A stretch of 6,587 nucleotides of DNA, from positions 1 through 6,587 of the forward strand of contig USCM01000117.1 in assembly GCA_900553155.1 (NCBI GenBank), read 5' to 3'. Below are positions 1 through 5,164 of this stretch, in pieces; position 1 is the first letter of the stretch, and the number at the start of each line of letters is the position of its first letter. The notes under the pieces are model-generated. The model saw nothing but the letters and a program-made list of their open reading frames with translations, made no database searches and was not told the DNA's origin. Both the position numbers and the translations under genes were made by a program. The DNA is from an uncultured Prevotella sp. (GTDB lineage Bacteria > Bacteroidota > Bacteroidia > Bacteroidales > Bacteroidaceae).

Positions 1-533
1 TCGTCGCCAAAGACGGTGGCAAACTGCTCCAACGTCTTGACAAGGCGATAGGGCGACTCGTAGAATATCATTGTGCGAGTTTCCTGTCGCAAGGCGTCCA
101 GCAATGTTTGGCGTCCCTTCTTCTGCGGCAGGAAGCCCTCGAAGCAGAAGCGGTCGCAAGGCAATCCGGACGACACGATGGCAGGCACAAAAGCCGTAGC
201 TCCCGGCAGGCACTGTACGGTGATGCCGGCCTTGGCTGCCTCGCGAGCAAGGAAGAATCCCGGGTCGCTGATTCCAGGCGTGCCGGCGTCGCTTATAAGC
301 GCAATGGTTTCGCCCGCCTTCAGACGCTCCACAATAGAGGCACTTGTGCCGTGCTCGTTGAACTTGTGATGCGACGCAAGACGGTTCTTTATGCCGAAGT
401 GCTGTAGCAGTATGCCTGATGTGCGCGTGTCTTCGGCAAGCACCAGGTCGGCCTCTTTCAATATACGGATGGCACGCATTGTCATGTCCTCCATATTTCC
501 CACCGGAGTGGGCACAATGTACAATATACCCAT
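1..533 (-). CDS. rsmI: RsmI, 16S rRNA (cytidine-1402 2'-O)-methyltransferase, N-terminal part (runs off left edge)
   Basis: This tetrapyrrole-methylase-fold enzyme transfers a methyl group from S-adenosylmethionine to the ribose 2'-OH of C1402 in the 16S rRNA decoding centre. The visible 177 residues start MGILYIVPTPVGN and show the family landmarks in order: PTPVGN (8-13), EDTRTSG (34-40), SHHKFNEH (54-61), SDAGTPGISDPG (81-92), LPGATA (109-114) and GFLPQKKGR (133-141). The start is the ATG read on the minus strand at 533-531, which lies directly before the conserved first beta strand. The C-terminal part lies outside the window, so completeness cannot be judged; known members are roughly 230-290 residues. 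It is divergent from tdk and has its own promoter 10 bases upstream. Family identity is very secure because the SDAGTPGISDPG signature is diagnostic. Confidence 0.96.
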   Translation of the reverse strand, partial: MGILYIVPTPVGNMEDMTMRAIRILKEADLVLAEDTRTSGILLQHFGIKNRLASHHKFNEHGTSASIVERLKAGETIALISDAGTPGISDPGFFLAREAAKAGITVQCLPGATAFVPAIVSSGLPCDRFCFEGFLPQKKGRQTLLDALRQETRTMIFYESPYRLVKTLEQFATVFGD

Positions 534-542
534 ATTAGGCGA

Positions 543-574
543 CAAATATAGCTATATTAATCAAGAACCACAAA
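543..574 (-). promoter_or_regulatory. rsmI promoter, Bacteroidota type
   Basis: Read on the minus strand, TTTG (574-571) is followed by a 20-base spacer and TATATTTG (550-543). This is an exact match to the Bacteroidota housekeeping consensus TTTG-N19-21-TAnnTTTG. The -7 element ends only 9 bases before the rsmI ATG, so transcription should begin at or just before the start codon. Assignment rests on sequence match only. Confidence 0.8.
545..558. repeat. 14-bp perfect palindrome over the rsmI -7 element
   Basis: AATATAGCTATATT is a perfect palindrome and overlaps six of the eight bases of the rsmI -7 element. It could be an operator for a dimeric regulator. It could also be chance in A/T-rich DNA, since only the central AGCT is not purely A/T. 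No bound protein can be inferred. Confidence 0.5.
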
Positions 575-593
575 AAAACAGACTGTTTCTTTG
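571..593. promoter_or_regulatory. 23-bp dyad spanning both -33 elements of the rsmI/tdk divergent promoters
   Basis: The left half CAAAAAAACAG (571-581) and right half CTGTTTCTTTG (583-593) are inverted repeats around A582 with one mismatched pair (A575/C589). The outer four bases on each side are the -33 TTTG elements of the two promoters. The core AAACAG-A-CTGTTT (576-588) is a perfect inverted repeat. With a one-base centre it cannot fold as a normal RNA hairpin, so a DNA-level role is more likely: either an operator or shared sigma-factor architecture. Confidence 0.55.
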
Positions 594-621
594 CAATTTT
601 TAAAACGTCTTTGTAATTTTG
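590..621 (+). promoter_or_regulatory. tdk promoter, Bacteroidota type
   Basis: TTTG (590-593), a 20-base spacer and TAATTTTG (614-621) match the Bacteroidota consensus exactly. The -7 element ends 8 bases before the ATG at 630, implying a very short or absent leader. The 12-mer GTAATTTTGCAC here (613-624) is repeated exactly at the tetR promoter (2452-2463). Confidence 0.85.
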
Positions 622-629
622 CACCTATC

Positions 630-1244
630 ATGACAGAAAATTTAGTGGGCGAGCAGCATCGCCAAGGAAGAATAGAAGTGGTATGCGGATCGATGTTCTC
701 TGGCAAGACCGAGGAATTGATACGCCGTATGAAGCGTGCAACCTTTGCACGCCAGAGAGTTGTTATATTCAAGCCGCAGATAGACAAGCGCTACTCTGAG
801 GAGAATGTAGTGAGCCACGACCGCAACGCCATTCCGTCGACACCTATAAGCAAGGCTGCCGAGATACTGACGGGCTTGACACGCAACGACAACGGCACCT
901 ACGATATAGACGTGGTGGGCATAGACGAGGCTCAGTTCTTCGACATGGAGCTTGTGGGTATATGCAACACGCTTGCCAACAGCGGGGTGCGCGTCATCAT
1001 CGCCGGTCTTGACATGGACTTCAAGGGCACTCCCTTTGGTCCGATACCCTCGCTGTGCGCTGTGGCAGACGAGGTTACAAAGGTGCATGCCATCTGCGTG
1101 AAGTGCGGCGCCCTTGCCTACCTTAGCCACCGACTGGTGCACAACGACAACCAGGTGCTCATTGGCGAGCAAGCCGAATATGAGCCGTTGTGCAGGGAGT
1201 GCTATAACAGAATTACGAATGAGGATTTAAGAGTTAAGAATTAA
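630..1244 (+). CDS. tdk: Thymidine kinase, type II
   Basis: A 204-residue cytosolic salvage enzyme that phosphorylates thymidine to dTMP with ATP. The start is the ATG at 630. The frame stays open upstream to a TTG at 591, but that would begin inside the promoter. Visible motifs are the P-loop GSMFSGKT (20-27), the Walker-B/catalytic segment DVVGIDEAQFF (94-104) with the likely general base E100, the lasso region beginning GLDMDFKGTPFGP (126-138), and four zinc cysteines, C156/C159 (CVKC) and C188/C191 (CREC). Length and motif order are typical of the bacterial type II family and no key residue is missing. Residues 196-204 look poorly conserved. It is the first gene of a likely operon with the membrane protein 12 bases downstream, and is driven by the promoter at 590-621. 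Confidence 0.97.
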   Translation: MTENLVGEQHRQGRIEVVCGSMFSGKTEELIRRMKRATFARQRVVIFKPQIDKRYSEENVVSHDRNAIPSTPISKAAEILTGLTRNDNGTYDIDVVGIDEAQFFDMELVGICNTLANSGVRVIIAGLDMDFKGTPFGPIPSLCAVADEVTKVHAICVKCGALAYLSHRLVHNDNQVLIGEQAEYEPLCRECYNRITNEDLRVKN

Positions 1245-1256
1245 TAATACATATAT

Positions 1257-2336
1257 ATGGCAGAACAAAAGATAACATTCGACAAGCTTGTGCGGTGGGT
1301 TGGAGCCGGCTTGCTTGTACTGGCTGTGCTCTACATCACCAATTATCTTAGCAGTGTGTTGCTGCCATTCTTCGTGGCATGGCTCTTTGCCTATCTGCTC
1401 TACCCCATGGTGAAATTCATCCAGTACAAGATGAAGATTAAGGTTAGGGCGATAGCCATCATCATTGCTATGCTGGTGGTGCTGAGCGTCATTGGCTTGA
1501 TGGTTTACTTCATTATTCCGCCAATGATAGACCAGTTTCAGAAGCTATACGGCTACCTGATGCACTGGCTGCACCAAACAACGCACACCAACGACTTTGC
1601 CACGATGTTTAGGCAGTGGCTGGAGAACAACCAGACGGAGATTGAACGGTTCTTCAAGAGCAGCGACTTCAAGGAGACACTAAGGACAACCATGCCCAAG
1701 CTCTTTGCTTTTATAAGCCAGACGGCAACGGTGGTTATGAGCATTGCGGCATCGTGCATCACCTTATTGTATATGTTCTTCATCCTGCTCGACTACGAGT
1801 TTCTTACGTCCAACTGGATTAAGATATTCCCCAAGAAGAACCGACCCTTCTGGCACGAGCTTGCCAGCGACGTGGAACGCGAGATGAACAACTACATACG
1901 CGGACAGAGCTTGGTGGCGCTGTGCATGGGCATAATGTTCTGCATAGGCTTCAGCATTATGGACTTCCCTATGGCTATAGGCTTGGGCATACTTATCGGC
2001 GTTATGGACCTCGTGCCGTATCTGCACACATTCGCCATCATCCCAACAGCCTTCCTTGCCATGCTTAAGGCGGCAGACACGGGGCAGAACTTCTGGATGG
2101 TGTTCGGGTTGGCAGTGGGCCTGTTCATCGTGGTACAGATTATAACCGACATGGTTGTAACCCCCAAGATTATGGGCAAGGCAATGGGACTTAACCCAGC
2201 CATCCTGTTGCTGTCGCTGTCGGTTTGGGGAGCCTTGTTGGGCTTCATCGGACTGATAATAGCCCTCCCTCTAACCACTCTTATCATTGCCTATTGGCAG
2301 AGATACGTTACGAAGGAGCACGAGGTAGAATCCTGA
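1257..2336 (+). CDS. AI-2E/PerM-family multispanning membrane protein
   Basis: A 359-residue inner-membrane protein of the AI-2E (TqsA/PerM/YtvI) superfamily, whose members have been proposed to export small molecules or act as cation/H+ antiporters; the substrate here is unknown. Hydrophobic segments lie at about 12-32, 34-50, 64-88, 155-178, 217-235, 238-270, 279-300 and 313-347. A soluble stretch (about 92-150) follows the third. Family landmarks are the YIRGQSLVAL segment (213-222), DLVPYL (251-256), and the C-terminal signature VVTPKIMGKAMGLNPAILLL (300-319) followed by a glycine-rich helix. After PYL the usual glycine/proline turn is replaced by HTFA. The start ATG at 1257 is 12 bases after the tdk stop, in A/T-rich DNA with no Shine-Dalgarno. 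No promoter is visible between them, so co-transcription with tdk is likely. Family confidence is high, function low. Confidence 0.9.
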   Translation: MAEQKITFDKLVRWVGAGLLVLAVLYITNYLSSVLLPFFVAWLFAYLLYPMVKFIQYKMKIKVRAIAIIIAMLVVLSVIGLMVYFIIPPMIDQFQKLYGYLMHWLHQTTHTNDFATMFRQWLENNQTEIERFFKSSDFKETLRTTMPKLFAFISQTATVVMSIAASCITLLYMFFILLDYEFLTSNWIKIFPKKNRPFWHELASDVEREMNNYIRGQSLVALCMGIMFCIGFSIMDFPMAIGLGILIGVMDLVPYLHTFAIIPTAFLAMLKAADTGQNFWMVFGLAVGLFIVVQIITDMVVTPKIMGKAMGLNPAILLLSLSVWGALLGFIGLIIALPLTTLIIAYWQRYVTKEHEVES

Positions 2337-2341
2337 TTGGC

Positions 2342-2375
2342 GTGGTACGGCAAGCCGCCGTACCACCTATTTTTT
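2342..2375 (+). terminator. Rho-independent terminator after the tdk operon
   Basis: A perfect 10-bp stem, GTGGTACGGC (2342-2351) with GCCGTACCAC (2357-2366), closes a 5-base loop. After CTA it is followed by six T (2370-2375). It starts 5 bases after the membrane-protein stop codon. A second T6 run lies at 2391-2396. Confidence 0.9.
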
Positions 2376-2408
2376 ACCTATACTATTCTATTTTTTACCT
2401 TACTTATC
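2367..2408. repeat. Tandem 21-bp repeat with two T-tracts
   Basis: CTATTTTTTACCT occurs exactly at 2367-2379 and 2388-2400, giving two adjacent 21-bp units whose last 8 bases have diverged. The first unit supplies the U-tract of the terminator. The two T6 runs are 21 bp apart, about two helical turns, and lie upstream of the tetR promoter. Confidence 0.7.
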
Positions 2409-2412
2409 CACA
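2404..2412 (+). promoter_or_regulatory. Perfect DnaA-box 9-mer
   Basis: TTATCCACA matches the strict bacterial DnaA-box consensus at all nine positions. It lies 17 bases upstream of the tetR -33 element. Only one perfect copy is present and there is no origin context, so a role in transcription or DnaA titration is more plausible than replication initiation. Chance cannot be excluded. Confidence 0.45.
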
Positions 2413-2428
2413 ATTTCCTCACAAATAA

Positions 2429-2460
2429 TTTGCCCGTATCGAATTATTGCAGTAATTTTG
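2429..2460 (+). promoter_or_regulatory. tetR-fabG promoter, Bacteroidota type
   Basis: TTTG (2429-2432), a 20-base spacer and TAATTTTG (2453-2460) match the consensus exactly. The -33 element lies in an inverted repeat, CAAAT-A-ATTTG (2422-2432). Predicted transcription starts a few bases after 2460, leaving a leader of about 75 bases before the tetR start. No other promoter is visible before fabG, so this probably serves both genes. Confidence 0.82.
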
Positions 2461-2475
2461 CACACAGATTGAATG

Positions 2476-2499
2476 ATGTGCAACACTTTATAAGCACAT
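2476..2499. repeat. Inverted repeat in the tetR leader, possible autoregulatory operator
   Basis: ATGTGC (2476-2481) and GCACAT (2494-2499) are perfect inverted repeats separated by 12 bases, about 15-40 bases downstream of the predicted start of transcription. The position would suit a TetR-type repressor acting on its own promoter. The arms are only 6 bp, so support is limited. As RNA it would form a weak hairpin. Confidence 0.35.
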
Positions 2500-2542
2500 A
2501 TATATTAAGGTATTAAGTACAAAAGGAAGATAGGTAATAGTT

Positions 2543-3136
2543 ATGTCAATATCCAAGACTCGTCAAAAGCTCGTTGATGTGGCAAGGCAATTGTTCGCCA
2601 AGAACGGCATAGCCAACACCACAATGAACGACATAGCTGTGGCATCTGGCAAAGGACGCCGCACGCTGTATACTTATTTCAACCGCAAGGAAGACGTGTA
2701 CTCGGCTGTTATCGAGGCAGAATTGGAACGACTTTCGGACAAGCTCGACGAGGTGGCAGCCATGAAGATGCGCCCGCAAGACAAGATTATAGAGCTGATA
2801 TACACCCACCTTAGCATGATACGAGAGACGGTGGTGCGCAACGGAAACCTGCGTGCCGAGTTCTTCCGCAACATCTGGATGGTGGAGAAGGTGCGCAAGA
2901 AGTTTGACGAGGACGAAATCGAACTCTTCCGCAAGGTGTATAGCGAGGGCAAACTCGACGGCGAGTTCGACATCGACAACGTAGACCTCGTGGCAGACAT
3001 AACCCACTATTGTATAAAGGGCCTTGAGGTGCCATTCATCTATGGCCGCATCGGACACGGCATGACCGAAGAAGCATCGAAACCGCTTGTTGCAAAGGTG
3101 GTATACGGTGCCCTCGGCAAACGAATTAATAATTAA
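2543..3136 (+). CDS. TetR/AcrR-family transcriptional regulator
   Basis: A 197-residue DNA-binding protein expected to act as a dimer. The N-terminal TetR domain spans about residues 5-55. Helix 1 is RQKLVDVARQLFAKNGIANT, and the helix-turn-helix is TMNDIAVASGKGRRTLYTYF (27-46) followed by the typical NRKEDVYSAVIE. The remaining all-helical region (about 60-197) should hold the ligand pocket and dimer interface and has no recognisable specific signature. The start ATG at 2543 precedes the normal 'xxxRxxLxxxAxxLF' helix with little extension; AGG at 2532-2534 may help initiation. The stop codon lies in an A/T repeat and fabG begins 31 bases later. The local arrangement suggests it senses a fatty-acid or acyl-CoA-like signal and controls itself and fabG. 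That is inference, and activator versus repressor cannot be told. Confidence 0.93.
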   Translation: MSISKTRQKLVDVARQLFAKNGIANTTMNDIAVASGKGRRTLYTYFNRKEDVYSAVIEAELERLSDKLDEVAAMKMRPQDKIIELIYTHLSMIRETVVRNGNLRAEFFRNIWMVEKVRKKFDEDEIELFRKVYSEGKLDGEFDIDNVDLVADITHYCIKGLEVPFIYGRIGHGMTEEASKPLVAKVVYGALGKRINN

Positions 3137-3162
3137 TTAATAAATACACAATTAATAATTAA
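3124..3162. repeat. Pair of 13-bp direct repeats flanking the tetR-fabG junction
   Basis: AATTAATAATTAA occurs exactly at 3124-3136 (covering the tetR stop codon) and 3150-3162 (ending 5 bases before the fabG ATG), a 26-bp period. A related GAATTAATAAT occurs after tdk at 1219-1229. The repeat could be a regulatory site, an A/T-rich ribosome-access leader for fabG, or a simple-sequence expansion typical of intergenic A/T DNA. Confidence 0.6.
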
Positions 3163-3167
3163 AGAAA

Positions 3168-3926
3168 ATGGGATTATTAACAGGTAAGACTGCCATCATC
3201 ACTGGTGCAGCCCGCGGCATCGGAAAAGCTGTCGCAATGAAATTCGCCCAGGAGGGCGCAAACATCGCATTCACCGACCTCGTGCTTAACGACGACATGG
3301 CTGCCGGACTTGAGGCTACACGCAAGGAAATCGAGGCTCTCGGCGTTACCTGCCGCGCATACGCTGGCAATGCTGCCGACTTCGAGGAGACAGAGAAGAC
3401 TGTAAAGCAGATACACGCCGACTTCGGCTCTGTAGATATTCTTGTAAACAACGCCGGTATTACTAAGGACGGACTTATGCTCCGTATGTCGGAGGCTCAG
3501 TGGGACGCTGTACTTAACGTAAACCTTAAGTCGGCTTTCAACTTTATCCACGCTTGCGCTCCTATCATGCTTCGTCAGCGCAACGGCTCTATCATCAACA
3601 TGGCTTCGGTTGTAGGTGTACACGGCAACGCCGGACAGTGCAACTATGCAGCTTCTAAGGCTGGTATGATTGCCCTCGCCAAGTCTATCGCACAGGAGCT
3701 TGGTCCTAAGGGTGTACGCGCCAACGCTGTTGCTCCAGGCTTTATCGAGACAGCTATGACAGCCCAGCTTTCTGAGGACATCCGCAAGGACTGGATGAAG
3801 AAGATTCCTCTCCGTCGTGGCGGCAAGCCAGAGGATATCGCCAATGTGTGCGCTTTCCTCGCTTCGGATATGTCAAGCTACGTAAGCGGTCAGGTTATCC
3901 AGATCGACGGCGGCATGAACATGTAA
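3168..3926 (+). CDS. fabG: 3-oxoacyl-[acyl-carrier-protein] reductase FabG
   Basis: A 252-residue cytosolic short-chain dehydrogenase/reductase that reduces beta-ketoacyl-ACP to (3R)-hydroxyacyl-ACP with NADPH in type II fatty-acid elongation. Visible motifs are the cofactor loop TGAARGIG (12-19), NNAG (94-97), the catalytic tetrad N119, S147, Y160 and K164 (YAASK), the PG motif (190-191), and the C-terminal substrate/cofactor region ending VSGQVIQIDGGMNM. The length is normal for FabG. The start ATG at 3168 follows an A-rich stretch (AAAGAAA) and gives the expected N-terminus MGLLTGKTAIITG. Roughly half of its alanine codons are GCT, and TCT and CGT are frequent, more than in the surrounding genes, which suggests high expression. 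It probably shares the transcript starting before tetR and is followed by a strong hairpin. SDR enzymes can have other substrates, but the full sequence pattern strongly favours FabG. Confidence 0.95.
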   Translation: MGLLTGKTAIITGAARGIGKAVAMKFAQEGANIAFTDLVLNDDMAAGLEATRKEIEALGVTCRAYAGNAADFEETEKTVKQIHADFGSVDILVNNAGITKDGLMLRMSEAQWDAVLNVNLKSAFNFIHACAPIMLRQRNGSIINMASVVGVHGNAGQCNYAASKAGMIALAKSIAQELGPKGVRANAVAPGFIETAMTAQLSEDIRKDWMKKIPLRRGGKPEDIANVCAFLASDMSSYVSGQVIQIDGGMNM

Positions 3927-3951
3927 TGAACAACAAGTATTAAAATAGAAG

Positions 3952-3990
3952 GTAGGAGGGTATGGCGAGCCATATCCTCCTACTTAATTT
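3952..3990 (+). terminator. Strong hairpin terminator after fabG
   Basis: A 14-bp stem pairs 3952-3965 (GTAGGAGGGTATGG) with 3970-3983 (CCATATCCTCCTAC), with one G-U pair and a CGAG tetraloop. The tail TTAATTT is only moderately U-rich. The hairpin starts 25 bases after the fabG stop and ends 22 bases before the next start codon, so it may also form the 5' end of the next transcript or control readthrough. Confidence 0.8.
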
Positions 3991-4005
3991 CTAACACTTA
4001 CCCTT

Positions 4006-4689
4006 ATGAACGTAGTCTACGAAGACAACCATATAATAATAGTCAACAAGCAAAGCGGCGAAATAGTGCAGGGCGACAAGACGGGCGACACTCCGCTGTC
4101 CGACATCGTGAAGCAATACATTAAGGACAAATACAACAAACCGGGCAATGTGTTCCTGGGGGTGGTACACCGTTTGGACCGACCCGTTAGCGGATTGGTG
4201 GTGTTTGCCAAGACGTCGAAGGCACTGTCAAGGCTCAACGAGATGTTCCGCATAGGCGATGTGCACAAAACCTACTGGGCTATCGTCAAGAAGAACGATA
4301 TCGCTCCAGAGGCAACACTTACCGACTGGCTTACACGCAACGAGCGACAGAACAAGAGCTATGCACACAACCGCGAGGTGCCAGGAGCCAAGAAGGCGGT
4401 GCTTAGCTACAAGGTGCGCAGCGTGTCGGACAACTATATGCTGCTTGAAGTGCGCCTAATGACGGGGCGTCATCACCAGATACGCTGTCAGCTGGCACAC
4501 ATGGGATGCCCTATCAAGGGCGACTTGAAGTATGGTTCGCCTCGCAGCAACCCCGACGGAAGCATCTCGCTGATGTCGCGCCGGGTAGAGTTTGTGCATC
4601 CTGTATCAAAGGAAACAATAGCCGTAGAGGCTCCTGTGCCCAACGACCGCCTGTGGCTGGCTTTGGCAGGAGATGCCGACAGACAATAA
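4006..4689 (+). CDS. RluA-family pseudouridine synthase without S4 domain
   Basis: A 227-residue RNA-modifying enzyme that isomerises uridine to pseudouridine in rRNA or tRNA; the target site cannot be told from sequence. The catalytic motif is HRLDRPVSGL (55-64) with nucleophile D58. GRHHQIR (154-160) and KGDLKYG (171-177) are further family landmarks. The protein begins straight into the catalytic fold (VVYEDNHIIIVNKQSGEIVQ), so the N-terminal S4 RNA-binding domain of RluC/RluD is absent, as in the short TruC/RluA-like members. The start ATG at 4006 fits that boundary. No Bacteroidota promoter is visible between the fabG hairpin and this start. The next gene follows after 33 bases. Family assignment is secure. 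A specific symbol is withheld because substrate specificity is not readable. Confidence 0.93.
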   Translation: MNVVYEDNHIIIVNKQSGEIVQGDKTGDTPLSDIVKQYIKDKYNKPGNVFLGVVHRLDRPVSGLVVFAKTSKALSRLNEMFRIGDVHKTYWAIVKKNDIAPEATLTDWLTRNERQNKSYAHNREVPGAKKAVLSYKVRSVSDNYMLLEVRLMTGRHHQIRCQLAHMGCPIKGDLKYGSPRSNPDGSISLMSRRVEFVHPVSKETIAVEAPVPNDRLWLALAGDADRQ

Positions 4690-4722
4690 ACCATCATCCC
4701 ACAACTATATCCATACAATATA

Positions 4723-5133
4723 ATGAACCGCACTTTTCAACATAAGATATCCATCCAGGCTATTGCCGCGGTGGCACTGCTTGCTGCCTGTGCCTTGATG
4801 CTGTTTCTCAACCGCAACGGCATAACACCACTTCTTGGCTTGGGGCTAATGCTTATCGGAGCGGCTGCTGTAGACCGCACTGTGCACACCGAGTATGTAA
4901 TGACTCCCGACAACAAGCTCGTAATATCGCGTGGACGCATCGCCAAGCCTCTCGTCCTGAACATTGACGACATCGTGGCGGTTCGCCCTGTACGCGGATT
5001 GCTGTTTGTGGCGAGCCATATCGTCATCGAATATGGTGCTGGACACTTTACGTCGGTTCAGCCTGCCGACAGCGAGGGATTTGTAAAGGAGCTGAAACGA
5101 CGACTGAAACAAGTAGACTTGACGACCAATTAA
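4723..5133 (+). CDS. Small membrane protein with two N-terminal helices and PH-like soluble tail
   Basis: A 136-residue protein not matching any named function I can recall. Two hydrophobic segments, about 9-29 (IQAIAAVALLAACALMLFL) and 34-50 (ITPLLGLGLMLIGAAAV), would form a helical hairpin with the soluble tail (about 51-136) probably cytoplasmic. The tail alternates short hydrophobic strands (YVMTPDNKLVISRG, LVLNIDDIVAVRPV, HIVIEYGAGHFTSVQP) and ends in an amphipathic basic helix (GFVKELKRRLKQ). That strand-then-helix order resembles bacterial PH-like (bPH/YdbT-type) domains. Spacing of 33 bases from the pseudouridine synthase and 31 bases to dacB suggests a shared transcript. A role at the membrane near cell-wall genes is only a guess from position. 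Confidence 0.8.
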   Translation: MNRTFQHKISIQAIAAVALLAACALMLFLNRNGITPLLGLGLMLIGAAAVDRTVHTEYVMTPDNKLVISRGRIAKPLVLNIDDIVAVRPVRGLLFVASHIVIEYGAGHFTSVQPADSEGFVKELKRRLKQVDLTTN

Positions 5134-5164
5134 GGCTTGAAAGCCTACTGAAACAAGAAGAAGA

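Noticed and set aside
73..407. Two overlapping plus-strand frames of about 100 codons opposite rsmI
   Set aside because: The minus strand encodes an unmistakable RsmI throughout. These translations show no family features.
591..629. Upstream extension of tdk to a TTG start at 591
   Set aside because: It would place the start inside the promoter, upstream of the predicted transcription start. The added residues (MQFLKRLCNFAPI) are absent from known thymidine kinases, whereas ATG 630 gives a normal N-terminus.
642..1172. 176-codon open frame antisense to tdk
   Set aside because: It lies wholly within the antisense of a clearly conserved gene, its translation has low complexity rich in H/V/A/L, and no promoter precedes it.
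1257..2336. Annotating the AI-2E-family protein as an autoinducer-2 exporter (tqsA)
   Set aside because: The superfamily name does not establish substrate. No quorum-sensing genes are nearby, so only the family was called.
2337..2542. Replication origin, suggested by the DnaA box and A/T-rich DNA
   Set aside because: Only one perfect box is present, there is no cluster, and no dnaA, dnaN or partition gene is nearby.
2546..3058. 170-codon open frame antisense to the TetR gene
   Set aside because: It is a codon-bias shadow with no recognisable domain. The plus-strand TetR protein explains the segment.
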